A stretch of 64,000 bases of DNA from Ralstonia sp. SET104 (GCF_003851545.1 NZ_BHVX01000006.1:124001-188000), one strand, 5' to 3'. Positions 24,813 through 34,878 are shown, numbered from the stretch's first letter. Program-made: numbers and translations. Notes: a model not told the origin generated them from the letters alone.

Positions 24813-26945
24813 TTACATCTTGTAGCGCACGCCCAGCAGCGCCATGCGCGGGGCACCCGGCATGTTGTAGTTATCGGCGCCGCCGTGGGCCGACACGTAG
24901 TACACGCGGTTGAACAGGTTCTGCAGGTTCAGCGTGACATCAACGTGCTTGCTGCGATAACCGGCGCCCAGATCCACAGTCATGTACCCCGGCAGCGTTG
25001 TCAGGTTGTACTGCGATGCGTAACGCGCGGCCTCCGCACGCACGCCCCCTGCAACGTAGAAGCCGTTCGGCAGATCGTGCTTGAGCCATACCGAACCGCT
25101 ATGACGCGGCGTAAGCGACGGCTGATTGCCATTGACGGCCACGCCGCCGCTCCTGTCGTTGGGGTTCTCCAGGCGGCCATTCAGATAGGCGTAGCTCGCC
25201 ATCAGGGACCACGTCTTCACAATCTCGCCCGTGAATGACAGCTCCAGCCCGCGCGTGCGTTGCGTGCCGATGGGCACCCCCAGCAGCGTGACTGGATCGG
25301 CGGCCGTCAGGTTGGTCTGCTTCATGTCGAACAGCGCGGCCGTCACGCTGGCACCGGCCGACAGGTCGTACTTGGCGCCGATCTCGTAGTTGGTGGTTGA
25401 TTGCGGAGCGAGCGCGCTGCTGTTCGGGAAGAACGTAAAGCTATCCGCCAGGGGCTGGAACGAGCGGCTGTACGACGCATACAGCGAGAGCGGCTCGATC
25501 GGGTGGTACACAACCCCCAAGCGCGGGCTGACCGGCTTGTCGGTGCGCGACAGATCCACATTGCGCGGGGTCAGGTCGTCACGGCTCTGCTTGAGGACTT
25601 CGTAGCGCAGGCCGGCGAGTACCGTCCATTGCGGCGAAAACTTGATCAAGTCCTGCACGTATGCGGCGTACGTCTCGTTGTGCGAGAGACCGTAGTTGGT
25701 CGGTACCGCGTTGTCGGGCACGGTCGGCAGTACTCGCAGCGTCGGGTTGAACAGGTTGTAGGTCGTGCTGCCCGACGCGCCGGCCACGCGGTCGCTCTTG
25801 TCCTGATAGCCCAGCTCAATGCCGTACAGCAGCGTGTGCTGGATACCCCAGGTCTCGGCCTTCTGCGTCAGCTCGTTCTGCCACAGCGTGCCGCGGTCGC
25901 TGCGGTTGCGCTGGTTGACGGCGAGCGTGACGGTCGGGATCGGGCCATCGGTGACGCGGCTGACGGTCGGGTAGTTGTTGCGGCCAAGCGAGTATTCGTA
26001 GTTGCGCACCACGCTGTGGAATGACCATTTGTCATTGATGCGGTGGTCCAGCGTGCCCGTCACGCTCTTGACAGTGGATTCGACATTGCCTGCGCCCGCA
26101 TCGGCCGAGCCGTAGCGCGTGTCGATCGGAACATTCACGGGGCGGCCGCGGTACGACGGCACGCCTTGGTCGGCAATGCGCTTGTCGTGCAGGTAGTCGA
26201 ACTGCACCGTCAGCTTGGTGTCGGGCGACAGGTTGAACAGGAACGACGGCGAGATCGCCTGGCGGCGCAGAAAATAGTCGTTGCGGAAGCCGCCCGAGTC
26301 TTCCACCGCGCCGGTGATGCGCGCACGGATGGCGTCGTCGTTGATGGAGGTGTTCAGGTCAAACTCGGCGCGCTTCTGGCGCTCGGTGCCGACCACCACG
26401 CCCACTTCGGCCAGCGGCGTGGCCAACGGCTTCTTGGTCACGCGGTTGATGATGCCGCCCGACGAGCCGCGCCCATACAGCACCGCCGCGGGGCCCTTCA
26501 GCACTTCAATGCGGTCGATATTTGACAGGTCACGGAAGTACAGCGAGTCATCGCGCAAGCCGTCGACGTACTGATCGTTGATCGATGAGAAGCCGCGAAT
26601 GGTCACCTGATCGCGCTGTGCATCCCCCAGCGATGCCGAGACACCCGGCACATTGCGTAGCGTGTCGTTGATCGACAGCGCGCCCTGGTCCTGGATCACT
26701 GCGCGCGGCACAACGTTTACCGACTGCGGAATCTCGCGCAGCGGCACGGGAATCTTGGTGGCCGTGTTCGCGATGGGCGTGTCGTAGCTCGTGCTGCTGC
26801 GCGTGCCGTTGACGGTGGCGGTGGGCAGCGTGCCGGCATCCGCTGCCGCAAGCGTGTCGGCGGCAGTGGCCACGTGGGCGAACGGCAGCGTTCCAAGGAC
26901 GGCCAGAGACAGGCACAAACCCTCTCGTCGAAAATTCGGCGGCAT
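24813..26945 (-). CDS. TonB-dependent siderophore receptor
   Basis: This 710-residue outer-membrane receptor has a signal peptide (cut near VATAADT), a plug domain (about 60-170; REIPQSVNVVPRAVI, DRIEVLKGPAAVLYGRGSSG) and a 22-strand barrel ending in the C-terminal aromatic-rich strand ALLGVRYKM. The sequence resembles receptors for hydroxamate-type siderophores, but the ligand cannot be assigned. The upstream Fur box and downstream PepSY gene support iron uptake. The ATG has GGGAA upstream. Confidence 0.92.
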   Translation of the reverse strand: MPPNFRREGLCLSLAVLGTLPFAHVATAADTLAAADAGTLPTATVNGTRSSTSYDTPIANTATKIPVPLREIPQSVNVVPRAVIQDQGALSINDTLRNVPGVSASLGDAQRDQVTIRGFSSINDQYVDGLRDDSLYFRDLSNIDRIEVLKGPAAVLYGRGSSGGIINRVTKKPLATPLAEVGVVVGTERQKRAEFDLNTSINDDAIRARITGAVEDSGGFRNDYFLRRQAISPSFLFNLSPDTKLTVQFDYLHDKRIADQGVPSYRGRPVNVPIDTRYGSADAGAGNVESTVKSVTGTLDHRINDKWSFHSVVRNYEYSLGRNNYPTVSRVTDGPIPTVTLAVNQRNRSDRGTLWQNELTQKAETWGIQHTLLYGIELGYQDKSDRVAGASGSTTYNLFNPTLRVLPTVPDNAVPTNYGLSHNETYAAYVQDLIKFSPQWTVLAGLRYEVLKQSRDDLTPRNVDLSRTDKPVSPRLGVVYHPIEPLSLYASYSRSFQPLADSFTFFPNSSALAPQSTTNYEIGAKYDLSAGASVTAALFDMKQTNLTAADPVTLLGVPIGTQRTRGLELSFTGEIVKTWSLMASYAYLNGRLENPNDRSGGVAVNGNQPSLTPRHSGSVWLKHDLPNGFYVAGGVRAEAARYASQYNLTTLPGYMTVDLGAGYRSKHVDVTLNLQNLFNRVYYVSAHGGADNYNMPGAPRMALLGVRYKM

Positions 26946-27026
26946 TGCAGTTCCCGTAAAGTGAAGAGTTAAACGCCGGTCCTCGCCCTGAGGCCGGCGC
27001 TTTCAAAATGTGAAGTCGCAGATAGT

Positions 27027-27045
27027 AATGAGAACAATTCCCATT
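27027..27045 (-). promoter_or_regulatory. Fur box upstream of the siderophore receptor gene
   Basis: AATGAGAACAATTCCCATT is an imperfect 19-base palindrome matching the classical Fur site pattern. It lies about 80 bases upstream of the receptor start, so iron-replete repression of receptor and PepSY genes is expected. Confidence 0.65.
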
Positions 27046-27190
27046 TACAAGTGAGTTAGATTGTATTTTTGACGGCAGGCAACGTTTGCTTGCCTGATGC
27101 GTCGCAACTTTTCATGGCGTGCTGCAAGATTTTGGGCACAAGATTGCGCATTGAGCGTCACATTCACCTGCTTTCCGCCATTTTTCACAC

Positions 27191-28288
27191 ATGTCGCATT
27201 CATCACATCAGACGCCGTTGCGGGCCTCTTTGGTGGGCTACGGCTATGCCGGCAAGCTCTTTCACGCCGCCTTGATCGACGCCACGCCGGGCCTGCATCT
27301 GCAGGTCATCGGTTCCAACCGGCCCGACGCTGTGCACGCGGATCGGCCAAACGCCGTGGTTTGCGCGCCGGAAGCGGCGGCAACGCACGCGGATGTCGAC
27401 CTGGTCGTCATTGCCGCCCCCAATGAGCGCCACGCGCCGTTGGCTGAAGCCGCGCTGCGTGCCGGCAAGCACGTTGTCGTCGATAAGCCGTTCACGGTTA
27501 CGCTGGCGCAGGCGCGGCATCTGGCGCGGGTGGCGCGTGAGACGGGGCGCATGCTGTCGGTCTTCCAAAACCGCCGCTGGGACAGCGATTTCCTCGCCGT
27601 GCAAGCGGCAATTGCCAGCGGCGCCATCGGTGACGCCATGCACGTCGAATCGCATTTCGACCGTTACCGCCCGCAGGTGCGTGCGCGCTGGCGCGAGCAA
27701 GCCGGGAAGGGCACGGGCATCTGGTTTGATCTCGGCCCGCATCTGGTGGATCAGACGCTGCAACTGCTCGGGCTGCCCGACGCTGTGAGCGCGTCGTTTG
27801 CACGCCAGCGCCCTGGGGCCGAGACGCCCGACTGGGCCCATGTCGTCCTGCACAGCGGTGAGCGCCGCGCCATCCTCCACGCGAGCATGCTGGTGGCGGG
27901 CGGTGCGCCGCGCTGGATCGTCCACGGCACGCGCGGCTCATTTATCAAGCGCCGGATGGATCCGCAGGAAGCGCAACTGCTGGCCGGCATAACGCCCGGC
28001 GCGCAAGGCTGGGGCGCGGATGACGATGCCGGGTTGCTGATCGACGGTGCAACCTCCGCTGAAACCCTTATTGCGGCGCCCGCAGGCGATCAGCGCGCCT
28101 ACTACGCCGCCGTGTGCGATGCCATCCTTGGCCAGCGCGCGAACCCCGTTCCACCCGTACAGGCCGTGGCGGTGATGGCCGTGCTCGAAGCCGCCGTGGC
28201 CGCTGCCGAAACCGGCACCGCTGTCGTGCCAGACCTGACCGACACTGAACGCGCTGATTGGCTGGCCGTGCGGGAGTGCGCCTCGTGA
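27191..28288 (+). CDS. Gfo/Idh/MocA family oxidoreductase
   Basis: This 365-residue enzyme has an N-terminal Rossmann motif (VGYGYAGKLFHAAL, about 14-27), the EKP-like DKPFTVTLAQA (about 98-108) and a C-terminal dimerisation domain with GTGIWFDLGPHLVDQ. It resembles E. coli YdgJ/YhhX-type oxidoreductases of unknown substrate. It is divergent from the siderophore receptor. Its stop overlaps the GTG start of the antiporter gene, so the two are translationally coupled. No clear ribosome-binding site precedes the ATG. Confidence 0.88.
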   Translation: MSHSSHQTPLRASLVGYGYAGKLFHAALIDATPGLHLQVIGSNRPDAVHADRPNAVVCAPEAAATHADVDLVVIAAPNERHAPLAEAALRAGKHVVVDKPFTVTLAQARHLARVARETGRMLSVFQNRRWDSDFLAVQAAIASGAIGDAMHVESHFDRYRPQVRARWREQAGKGTGIWFDLGPHLVDQTLQLLGLPDAVSASFARQRPGAETPDWAHVVLHSGERRAILHASMLVAGGAPRWIVHGTRGSFIKRRMDPQEAQLLAGITPGAQGWGADDDAGLLIDGATSAETLIAAPAGDQRAYYAAVCDAILGQRANPVPPVQAVAVMAVLEAAVAAAETGTAVVPDLTDTERADWLAVRECAS

Positions 28289-30396
28289 ACGGCGTTGTCA
28301 TCCTGTTGCTGGTGGCGGGCGGTTTGCTCGCTGTGGTGGCGCTGGTGCAGATGCTGGCCTCGCGGCTGACGTTGCCGGAGTCGACATTGCTGGCGCTGGC
28401 GGGCATTGGCATCGGCGGCGCGTATGTGGTCGTGCAAAACAGTGCTCCGGCCTTCGCGACCGCGTTCTTCGCGCCGCTGGTTGACCCAAGTTGGCCGGCG
28501 GAGGCGTATCTGTGGCTGTTTCTGCCGCCGCTGCTGTTTCAGGCCGCGCTGTCGGTGGATGTGCGCAGCATGGCGCCAGATGCCGCGCCAATCTTGATGC
28601 TGGCCATCGTGGCGGTGGCCGTGGCCACGGGGGTGATCGGCCTTGCTGCGGCCGCCGTCACGCCGTTTGGCGTCGTCACGTGCCTGCTGCTCGGCGCGAT
28701 GATTGCCACGACCGATCCATCCGCAGTGATTGCGGTGTTTCGTGATGTGGGCGCCCCGGCGCGCCTGATCCGGTTGGTAGAAGGCGAGGCGCTGCTCAAC
28801 GACGCGGCGGCCATCGCCATCATGGGTGTGCTGCTCGCCATGCTGACGGGGCACGGCGGTGATGCGACGGTCGGCACCGGCCTGCGGGAACTGGCCAATG
28901 CGTTCGGCGGCGGCGTGGTGTTCGGGCTGTTAGCCGGGCGCATTGCTGCATTCCTGTTGCCGGCGCTGCGCGGCATTGCCCAGGCGGAAGCCGCTTGGAC
29001 GCTGGCGTTGCCATATCCGCTGTATCTCGGGGCCGAGAACGTGCTTGGCGTGTCGGGCGTGGTATCGGTGGTGTGCGCGGGTCTGGTCATTGGCGCGCTG
29101 GGGCGCACGCGGCTGAGCCCTCGCAACTGGTCACATCTGCAACTGATCTGGGAGCAGATTGCTGCGCTGGCGGGGGCCGTGGTCTTTCTGCTTGCCGCGG
29201 TGCGCGTGCCGGAGCTGTTGCACGGCGTGGTGTGGAAAGACGCGCTGTGGCTGGCAGTGATCGTGGTGGCCGCGCTTGCCGCGCGCCTCGCGGTGCTGTT
29301 CGGGCTGCTGCCTGCGCTGGCATGGTTCAAGCTCTCCGCGCCGGTCAGCCACGCTTACAAGCTGGCGATCGCATGGGGTGGCCTGCGGGGCGCCGTCACG
29401 CTGGTGCTGGCGCTGGGGGTGGCCGAAAACCAGGCCGTGCACGAGGTTGACCGCCATTTTGTCACCATTCTCGCCACCGGCTTTGTGCTGGTGAGCGTGC
29501 TCTTCAATGGCGCGACGCTGCGTTGGGTGATGCGCCAGCTCGGGCTCGATCAGTTGTCGCCGCAAGAGCAGGCTCTGCAAGGGCAGGCGCTGAACATGTC
29601 GACTGAGGAAGTGGAATCGACCATGCGCCGCATCGGCGGGCAGTTCCACTTCACCTCGGGTGCGACGGATCAGGCAGCGCAGGTGTATCGGCGCGAGGTG
29701 GCCGCCGGTGCCGTCGGGCTGAACCTTGAAGAAGCGCTGTCCGAACGCGAACGCCTGACCATCGGCCTGGTTGCGCTTGCCACCCGCGAGCGCGAGCTGA
29801 TTCCTGAGTATGGCAATGGCCTGGTTTCCATCCGCAACCTTGACGCGATGATGCGCAACACCGCTGACATGATCGATGCGGCGCGCACGGAGGGGCGCCT
29901 GGGCTACAAGCGCGCATCGCGGCGCATCCTGGCCAAGCATGTGGGTTATCGGGTCGCGGTCCGGCTGCACTATGTGGCGCATATCAGCCGGCCATTGGCC
30001 AACGCGCTGGCCGACCGCTTTGAACTGCTGATCTGCCGCCAGACGGTGCTGGAGCGCTTGCGCGCGTACAACCGCGCATCGCTGCAGCCGGTGCTGGGTG
30101 AGCGTATGGCGGACGTGCTCGACGGCGTGCTCATCGCCCGGATCGAGGCCGCCGAAGAAGGTCTGGCCGAGCTGCGTGAAAAATTTGGTGATTACAGCGC
30201 GGCGCTGGAGCGGCGCCTGCTGGTGCTGTTTGCGCTCTACATTGGCCAGAACAAGATAGACACGATGCTGGCCGAAACGGTGATCTCGAAAGAGGTCTAC
30301 AAGCAAATCAGCGTGGTAATCCGTCGTGCCTGGACGGCTGCGCTGCCGCGGCCGCCGCTGTCGACTGCACCGCGCGCGCCGGCCGCACCGCAATAG
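28285..30396 (+). CDS. CPA1-family cation/proton antiporter with long C-terminal domain
   Basis: This 703-residue protein has about 12 hydrophobic segments (residues 1-420) carrying the CPA1 motifs TTDPSAVIAVF and EGEALLNDAAAIAIM, where the ND pair is the ion site. A cytoplasmic, mostly helical region of about 280 residues follows. NhaP-like exchange of Na+ or K+ for H+ is expected. GTG at 28285 overlaps the preceding stop (GTGA). The tail is much longer than in minimal antiporters and may be regulatory. The gene ends 6 bases from the convergent phospholipase gene. Confidence 0.88.
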   Translation: MNGVVILLLVAGGLLAVVALVQMLASRLTLPESTLLALAGIGIGGAYVVVQNSAPAFATAFFAPLVDPSWPAEAYLWLFLPPLLFQAALSVDVRSMAPDAAPILMLAIVAVAVATGVIGLAAAAVTPFGVVTCLLLGAMIATTDPSAVIAVFRDVGAPARLIRLVEGEALLNDAAAIAIMGVLLAMLTGHGGDATVGTGLRELANAFGGGVVFGLLAGRIAAFLLPALRGIAQAEAAWTLALPYPLYLGAENVLGVSGVVSVVCAGLVIGALGRTRLSPRNWSHLQLIWEQIAALAGAVVFLLAAVRVPELLHGVVWKDALWLAVIVVAALAARLAVLFGLLPALAWFKLSAPVSHAYKLAIAWGGLRGAVTLVLALGVAENQAVHEVDRHFVTILATGFVLVSVLFNGATLRWVMRQLGLDQLSPQEQALQGQALNMSTEEVESTMRRIGGQFHFTSGATDQAAQVYRREVAAGAVGLNLEEALSERERLTIGLVALATRERELIPEYGNGLVSIRNLDAMMRNTADMIDAARTEGRLGYKRASRRILAKHVGYRVAVRLHYVAHISRPLANALADRFELLICRQTVLERLRAYNRASLQPVLGERMADVLDGVLIARIEAAEEGLAELREKFGDYSAALERRLLVLFALYIGQNKIDTMLAETVISKEVYKQISVVIRRAWTAALPRPPLSTAPRAPAAPQ

Positions 30397-30402
30397 TGAG
30401 AC

Positions 30403-31665
30403 TCAGAGCCGCTTGTCTTCCCGCTCCGCGTTTGGATTGCGGTGAATGTCGTGCGTGACGAAGCCTGTGTCGTTGTCCGGCATCTCCAGCCACTCGGGGT
30501 GCGAGAGCGATTCGCGAATGTCCGCCAGACCCGAAGCCCAATGGTCGCGCATGGTGGACGGCCCGAACTGGATGTCTTTGCCTGGGCCTTCGTGCTCCTT
30601 GGCCGCGTAGATGAGGTGGAAGACGTTGTAGCGCTTGGTGCAGGACAGCTCTTGCGCGTGCTTGTACCACTGCGTGCGCGCAAACTCCTTTTCCGGCAGA
30701 TGCTCGAGCATCTTGCGAACCAGGCGTCGCGTCGATTGGGAGCGTTCCATCCAGTCCGTCACAAGCCGCGTTCTGCTGGAATACTGCAGATCCTTCTGCC
30801 GGCTTGCCACGCCAATCATGGTGTCGGGCACGGGGCCCAGCGCACTCCACAAGTCCACCTGAAACACCAGCGTGTCGCGGCGCGGCTTGGCGCCCAGCAC
30901 GTACGACAGCGGCGTGTTGGAGACGACACCGCCATCCCAGTAATACTCGCCGTCGATCAGCACGGGCGGAAAGCCCGGCGGCAGCGCGCCCGATGCCATG
31001 AAGTGCTCGGCGCGCAGGCGGCGCTCGGTGTTGTCGAACGCCTCCAGGTTGCCGGTGCGCACGTTCACGGCCCCCACTGACACGCGGATACCGCCATCGT
31101 TGATGCGATCGAAATCGCACAGGCGTTCCAGTGTGGCTTTGAGCGGCGTGGTGTCGTAGTAGCTGGCATCGAGCGGATCGACCTCGTTGGCAGGCAGCGG
31201 CGGCGGAATGCGCGGCGTGAAAAAGCCACGCTGGCCTTCGAGCAACGTGTCGGCGGCCTGCATGGCGGTCAGCCATTTGCGCAGGTGCATGTGGCCGTCA
31301 AACCAGGCGTTTTCCAGGATGTCGGGCAGCGGCGGCGAGAAACTCGGCTGCGTAATCGTCTGCCAGAACTCGCGCAGCTTTGCTTGTCGATGCTCGGGCG
31401 CATTGCCCGCGATGATGGCCGTGTTGAGCGCCCCGATGGAGATGCCCGCAATCCAGTTCGGCACGATGCCGGCCTCGTCCAGCCCCTCGAACACGCCGGC
31501 CTGGTACGAGCCAAGCGCGCCGCCGCCTTGCAGCACCAGTGCGATGTTCTCGTACGCCGGCAGCACGATGCGCTGTGCCGTGGTGAGCGGTGCATCTGCC
31601 GGGCGCGACGATTCTGCCGGGGTGGGCCGCTTGCTTGCGGCCACGCGTAGTTTGGGTGCGGGCAT
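30403..31665 (-). CDS. Patatin-like phospholipase
   Basis: This 420-residue lipid acyl hydrolase has the oxyanion loop GGGALGSYQAG, the nucleophile elbow GISIGAL (Ser near residue 96) and the catalytic Asp in DGGVVSNTPL, followed by a DUF3734-type C-terminal region. No signal peptide is evident, so it is probably cytoplasmic. GGAGGTTAGAGGAG precedes the ATG. It is the third gene of a leftward operon after acetoacetate decarboxylase and 3-hydroxybutyrate dehydrogenase. The context suggests polyhydroxybutyrate or ketone-body metabolism, perhaps on granule lipids. Confidence 0.9.
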   Translation of the reverse strand: MPAPKLRVAASKRPTPAESSRPADAPLTTAQRIVLPAYENIALVLQGGGALGSYQAGVFEGLDEAGIVPNWIAGISIGALNTAIIAGNAPEHRQAKLREFWQTITQPSFSPPLPDILENAWFDGHMHLRKWLTAMQAADTLLEGQRGFFTPRIPPPLPANEVDPLDASYYDTTPLKATLERLCDFDRINDGGIRVSVGAVNVRTGNLEAFDNTERRLRAEHFMASGALPPGFPPVLIDGEYYWDGGVVSNTPLSYVLGAKPRRDTLVFQVDLWSALGPVPDTMIGVASRQKDLQYSSRTRLVTDWMERSQSTRRLVRKMLEHLPEKEFARTQWYKHAQELSCTKRYNVFHLIYAAKEHEGPGKDIQFGPSTMRDHWASGLADIRESLSHPEWLEMPDNDTGFVTHDIHRNPNAEREDKRL

Positions 31666-31697
31666 ATCTCCTCTAACCTCCTTGCGTGTGCAGATAG

Positions 31698-32483
31698 TTA
31701 CTGCATGAACCAGCCGTGGCTGACCACGAACGATTGGCCCGTCAGTGCCGCGCTTGGGAACGCGGCCAGGAAGCGCACCGTCTCGGCCACGTCTTCCACC
31801 GTGGTGAATACGCCGTCCACGGTATCACCGAGCATGACCTTTTTCACGACCTCTTCTTCGCTGATGCCGAGCGCCTTCGCTTGCTCGGGAATCTGCTTTT
31901 CGACCAGCGGCGTGCGCACAAAGCCCGGGCACACCACGTGCGAGCGCACGTTATGCGCCGCGCCTTCCTTGGCCAGCACCTTGTTCAGGCCCAGCAGCGC
32001 GTGCTTGGCCGCCACATAGGCCGACTTGAGCGGCGAGCCCTCGTGCGAGTGCACCGAGCCCATGTAGATGACCACACCGCCGCGGTCATCCTTGTACATG
32101 TGGCGCAGCGCTGCACGTGTGGTCAGAAACGCGCCGTCGACATGGATGGCCTGCATCTTCTTCCAGTCGGCAAACGAATAGTTCACGAACGGGTTGACGA
32201 TCTGGATGCCTGCGTTCGATACCAGGATGTCGATCGAGCCGAGTTCTTCGGCCACGCGGTCGATGCCGCTGTCGACGGCTTGCTCGTCGGTCACATCCAT
32301 GCGCAAGCCGATGGCGCGTCCGCCGGCATCGGTGATCTCTTGGGCGACAGCCTTGGCGCCGTCTTCGTTCAAGTCAACGATGGCGATGGCTGCGCCCGAA
32401 TTGGCGAGCGTGAGGGCGATCTGCTTGCCGATGCCGCTGGCGGCACCGGTGACGACGGCGACTTTGCCTTTCAAATCAGACAT
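31698..32483 (-). CDS. bdhA: 3-hydroxybutyrate dehydrogenase (SDR family)
   Basis: This 261-residue short-chain dehydrogenase has the cofactor motif TGAASGIG (12-19), the NAG motif (VSNAGIQ) and the catalytic YxxxK (YVAAKHALL), and ends MQ as 3-hydroxybutyrate dehydrogenases do. It interconverts 3-hydroxybutyrate and acetoacetate with NAD. The neighbouring acetoacetate decarboxylase supports acetoacetate as intermediate. The ATG at 32483 starts directly at [13 protein letters not shown]; upstream in-frame sequence is noncoding. Confidence 0.92.
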   Translation of the reverse strand: MSDLKGKVAVVTGAASGIGKQIALTLANSGAAIAIVDLNEDGAKAVAQEITDAGGRAIGLRMDVTDEQAVDSGIDRVAEELGSIDILVSNAGIQIVNPFVNYSFADWKKMQAIHVDGAFLTTRAALRHMYKDDRGGVVIYMGSVHSHEGSPLKSAYVAAKHALLGLNKVLAKEGAAHNVRSHVVCPGFVRTPLVEKQIPEQAKALGISEEEVVKKVMLGDTVDGVFTTVEDVAETVRFLAAFPSAALTGQSFVVSHGWFMQ

Positions 32484-32530
32484 GTGTGTACTCCGAGGGT
32501 GGACGGAAAAAGCGTGGCGTTGGGCGGGCA

Positions 32531-33274
32531 TTACTGCGCGAGGTAATCGAACACGACCTCGCCCATGCCAAGGGTCAGGTCTGCAATGATGTGCCGGGCT
32601 TCGACAATTTCCAGCACCGGCAGTTCGGCCACCGGCGCCAGCGCGTGGTGTGCCAGCTCCAGCGAGGCCGGGCCCGTCCAGGCGCCTTTTATGTCGATAT
32701 CGACCATGTAGTTGCGCGACAGCTCGCAGATACGGGCGGTTTTGCCGTCTACATGCGGGATGATCTTGAGCAGGAAATTGGGGCGCTCCAGACGACGCTT
32801 CTGTTCGGCCAAGTCCAGCTCGCGGTGCTTGTAGCCCATGGTGCCCGTGGCCACACGCACGGGGCCGTAGTCGAGCGTGCCGATCAACGTGTCCTTGTCG
32901 GTCTCCAGCCTGGGCGAGGCGAGCTTCTTGGGAAAACCCCACATCTCGCGGCCACCGGCCAGGGGCGGGTGGTCGTCCAGGTACATCGCCAGCGTGTAGG
33001 TGCCGGGCTTGCCTTCGTAGGTGACCGGGATCACCTGCCCGCTCTCGGTGTAGTCGCCAAAGCCGGTGGAGTCGGCCATGCGGATGAACTCATAGGCGAC
33101 CAGCGGTTCGGGCACTTCCAGCGGCTCGGGCACCATGGCGCGCAGCTTGGCCGGGTCAGTGCGGTACGTGATGATGAAGAACTCGCGGTGGATAAAGCGG
33201 TACGGGCCGGGCGGGTAGGCAGGGCTCGTGAGCGGCATCGCGAAGGCGGTTTCGCGGACGGTCTTGATGTCCAT
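32531..33274 (-). CDS. adc: Acetoacetate decarboxylase
   Basis: This 247-residue enzyme converts acetoacetate to acetone and CO2. The conserved block [12 protein letters not shown] contains the Schiff-base Lys and its neighbour Lys that tunes its pKa. The length matches the family. The ATG at 33274 is chosen at [11 protein letters not shown]. It is the first gene of an operon with 3-hydroxybutyrate dehydrogenase and patatin phospholipase, with 47- and 32-base gaps. It may drain acetoacetate produced during polyhydroxybutyrate turnover. Confidence 0.92.
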   Translation of the reverse strand: MDIKTVRETAFAMPLTSPAYPPGPYRFIHREFFIITYRTDPAKLRAMVPEPLEVPEPLVAYEFIRMADSTGFGDYTESGQVIPVTYEGKPGTYTLAMYLDDHPPLAGGREMWGFPKKLASPRLETDKDTLIGTLDYGPVRVATGTMGYKHRELDLAEQKRRLERPNFLLKIIPHVDGKTARICELSRNYMVDIDIKGAWTGPASLELAHHALAPVAELPVLEIVEARHIIADLTLGMGEVVFDYLAQ

Positions 33275-33474
33275 GGCACTCCTTGTGCAGAGGATAGGCT
33301 GCAGGTGGCGTTGAGGATGGGGGCGCGGCGCAAGAGAACGGTAGGCGACAGCGCATCGTGTCGCGCGTTTGTGACGCTGCAACCTTCCGTTCATGCAAAT
33401 TTCACGTTTGCGTGCCGGTCACGTGACTGATTGCATGCAAATACGTCATTGCGGCGTATGCGCAGCAACCCCGA

Positions 33475-34878
33475 TCAGGCTTGCGAGAGGAACTCCCACA
33501 GCGCCGGTTCAGCCGAGTAAGCCACGTTAAAGCGCAGCCACGGACTGGCCTCGTCCTGCGGCCGGAAATACTGCCCCGGCGCGAGCCAGATGTTGTGCGC
33601 AATGGCCTTGTCGGCCAGAGCGGCGGCATCCGCATGGCCCGGCAGCCGCGCCCAGAGAAAGAGTCCGCGCCCCGGCGTGTCGAATGGCTCGGCACCGTGT
33701 TGGCGCATGAGGGCTTCGGCGTGTGTGTGGGCCTCGGCCAGCCGCGCAATCAGCCGCGCCACGTGTTCTGCATAGATGGGGCGCGTGACGAACGCGTGCA
33801 CGATACGCTCGGTGATCTCTGATGAGGTGAGCGCCACGGCCATCTTGGTGCGCGCCAGCTCGCGCGTGATGGCGGCATCGGCCACCACGTAGCCCGCACG
33901 CAATGATGGCGAGATCGTCTTCGAGAAACCGCTCACGTACAGCGTGCGGCGCAAGCCGTCGAGCGCAGCCAGCATGGGTGCGGCGGGGTCGGCGAGTTCG
34001 CGGTGCAGATCGTCTTCAACGATCCACAGGCCGTGCTGTTCGGCCAGTTGCAGCACGCGGTAGGCGTTCTGCGCGGTCATCGAAGAGCCGGTGGGGTTCT
34101 GCAGCACCGAGCTCGTGAAAAGGGCGCGCGGCCGATCGGCATCATCGGCGCGCAGGATGGCTTCCAGTGCCACAGTGTCGAGTCCGTCCGGCGTGCGCGG
34201 CACCCCGACCACGCGCAGACCGGCCAGCTTGAGCACCTGGAGCACGTTGCAATAGCCCGGATCATCCACTGCTACGACGTCACCGGCCTTGAATAAGGTG
34301 CGCACGATCAGATCCAGTGCCTGCGTGGCCCCGCTGGTCAACAACACTTGCGAGCGCTCCACCGGCAGCCCCCGCAGTGCAAGCGACTGCGCCACGTATT
34401 CACCCAGCGGCGCGTACCCCCACGGATGTCCGTAGCCCGCCACGCGAAGCGCGGAAACGCGGCTCACCGCACGCATCGCCTCCTGCACACCGCGCTCGTC
34501 CAGCCAGTCGTTCGGCAGCCAGCCGCAGCCCGGCTTGATGGCGATGGAGCGATCGGCAAACACATCCGACAGCAGCCACGCGGCGTTGAGCGTGGGCGGC
34601 TCCCAGCGCGGGGCCACCGGCGCGGGCTGGGTGGATGCGCGCGCCGACACCAGATAGCCCGAGCGCGGCCGCGCCACGATGGCGCCCAGTGCCGCCAGCC
34701 GTGTATAGGCCTCTGCCACCGTGAAGGTGCTTACGTCGTGCGCCTGGGCCAGCTTGCGCACGGACGGCAGCCGCATGCCTGGCAACAGGGTGTGGTTGTC
34801 GACCGCCGCACGAATGCCTTGGATGATCTGGTCGACCAACGTACGCTGGGGATGAGAAGGATCGAGTTCGAGTTGCAT
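33475..34878 (-). CDS. MocR-type regulator (GntR winged helix plus aminotransferase domain)
   Basis: This 467-residue protein has an N-terminal GntR winged helix (about 10-75; LPSVRKLAQAHDVSTFTVAEAY) and a type I aminotransferase-like domain (about 110-460) with a PLP-binding Lys in SGFSKTISPSLR. MocR proteins sense PLP or amino-compound aldimines. It diverges from the beta-alanine transaminase and methylmalonate-semialdehyde dehydrogenase genes with 160 bases between, so it most likely controls that pathway, as TauR/GabR do for theirs. ATG at 34878 is used. Confidence 0.88.
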   Translation of the reverse strand: MQLELDPSHPQRTLVDQIIQGIRAAVDNHTLLPGMRLPSVRKLAQAHDVSTFTVAEAYTRLAALGAIVARPRSGYLVSARASTQPAPVAPRWEPPTLNAAWLLSDVFADRSIAIKPGCGWLPNDWLDERGVQEAMRAVSRVSALRVAGYGHPWGYAPLGEYVAQSLALRGLPVERSQVLLTSGATQALDLIVRTLFKAGDVVAVDDPGYCNVLQVLKLAGLRVVGVPRTPDGLDTVALEAILRADDADRPRALFTSSVLQNPTGSSMTAQNAYRVLQLAEQHGLWIVEDDLHRELADPAAPMLAALDGLRRTLYVSGFSKTISPSLRAGYVVADAAITRELARTKMAVALTSSEITERIVHAFVTRPIYAEHVARLIARLAEAHTHAEALMRQHGAEPFDTPGRGLFLWARLPGHADAAALADKAIAHNIWLAPGQYFRPQDEASPWLRFNVAYSAEPALWEFLSQA

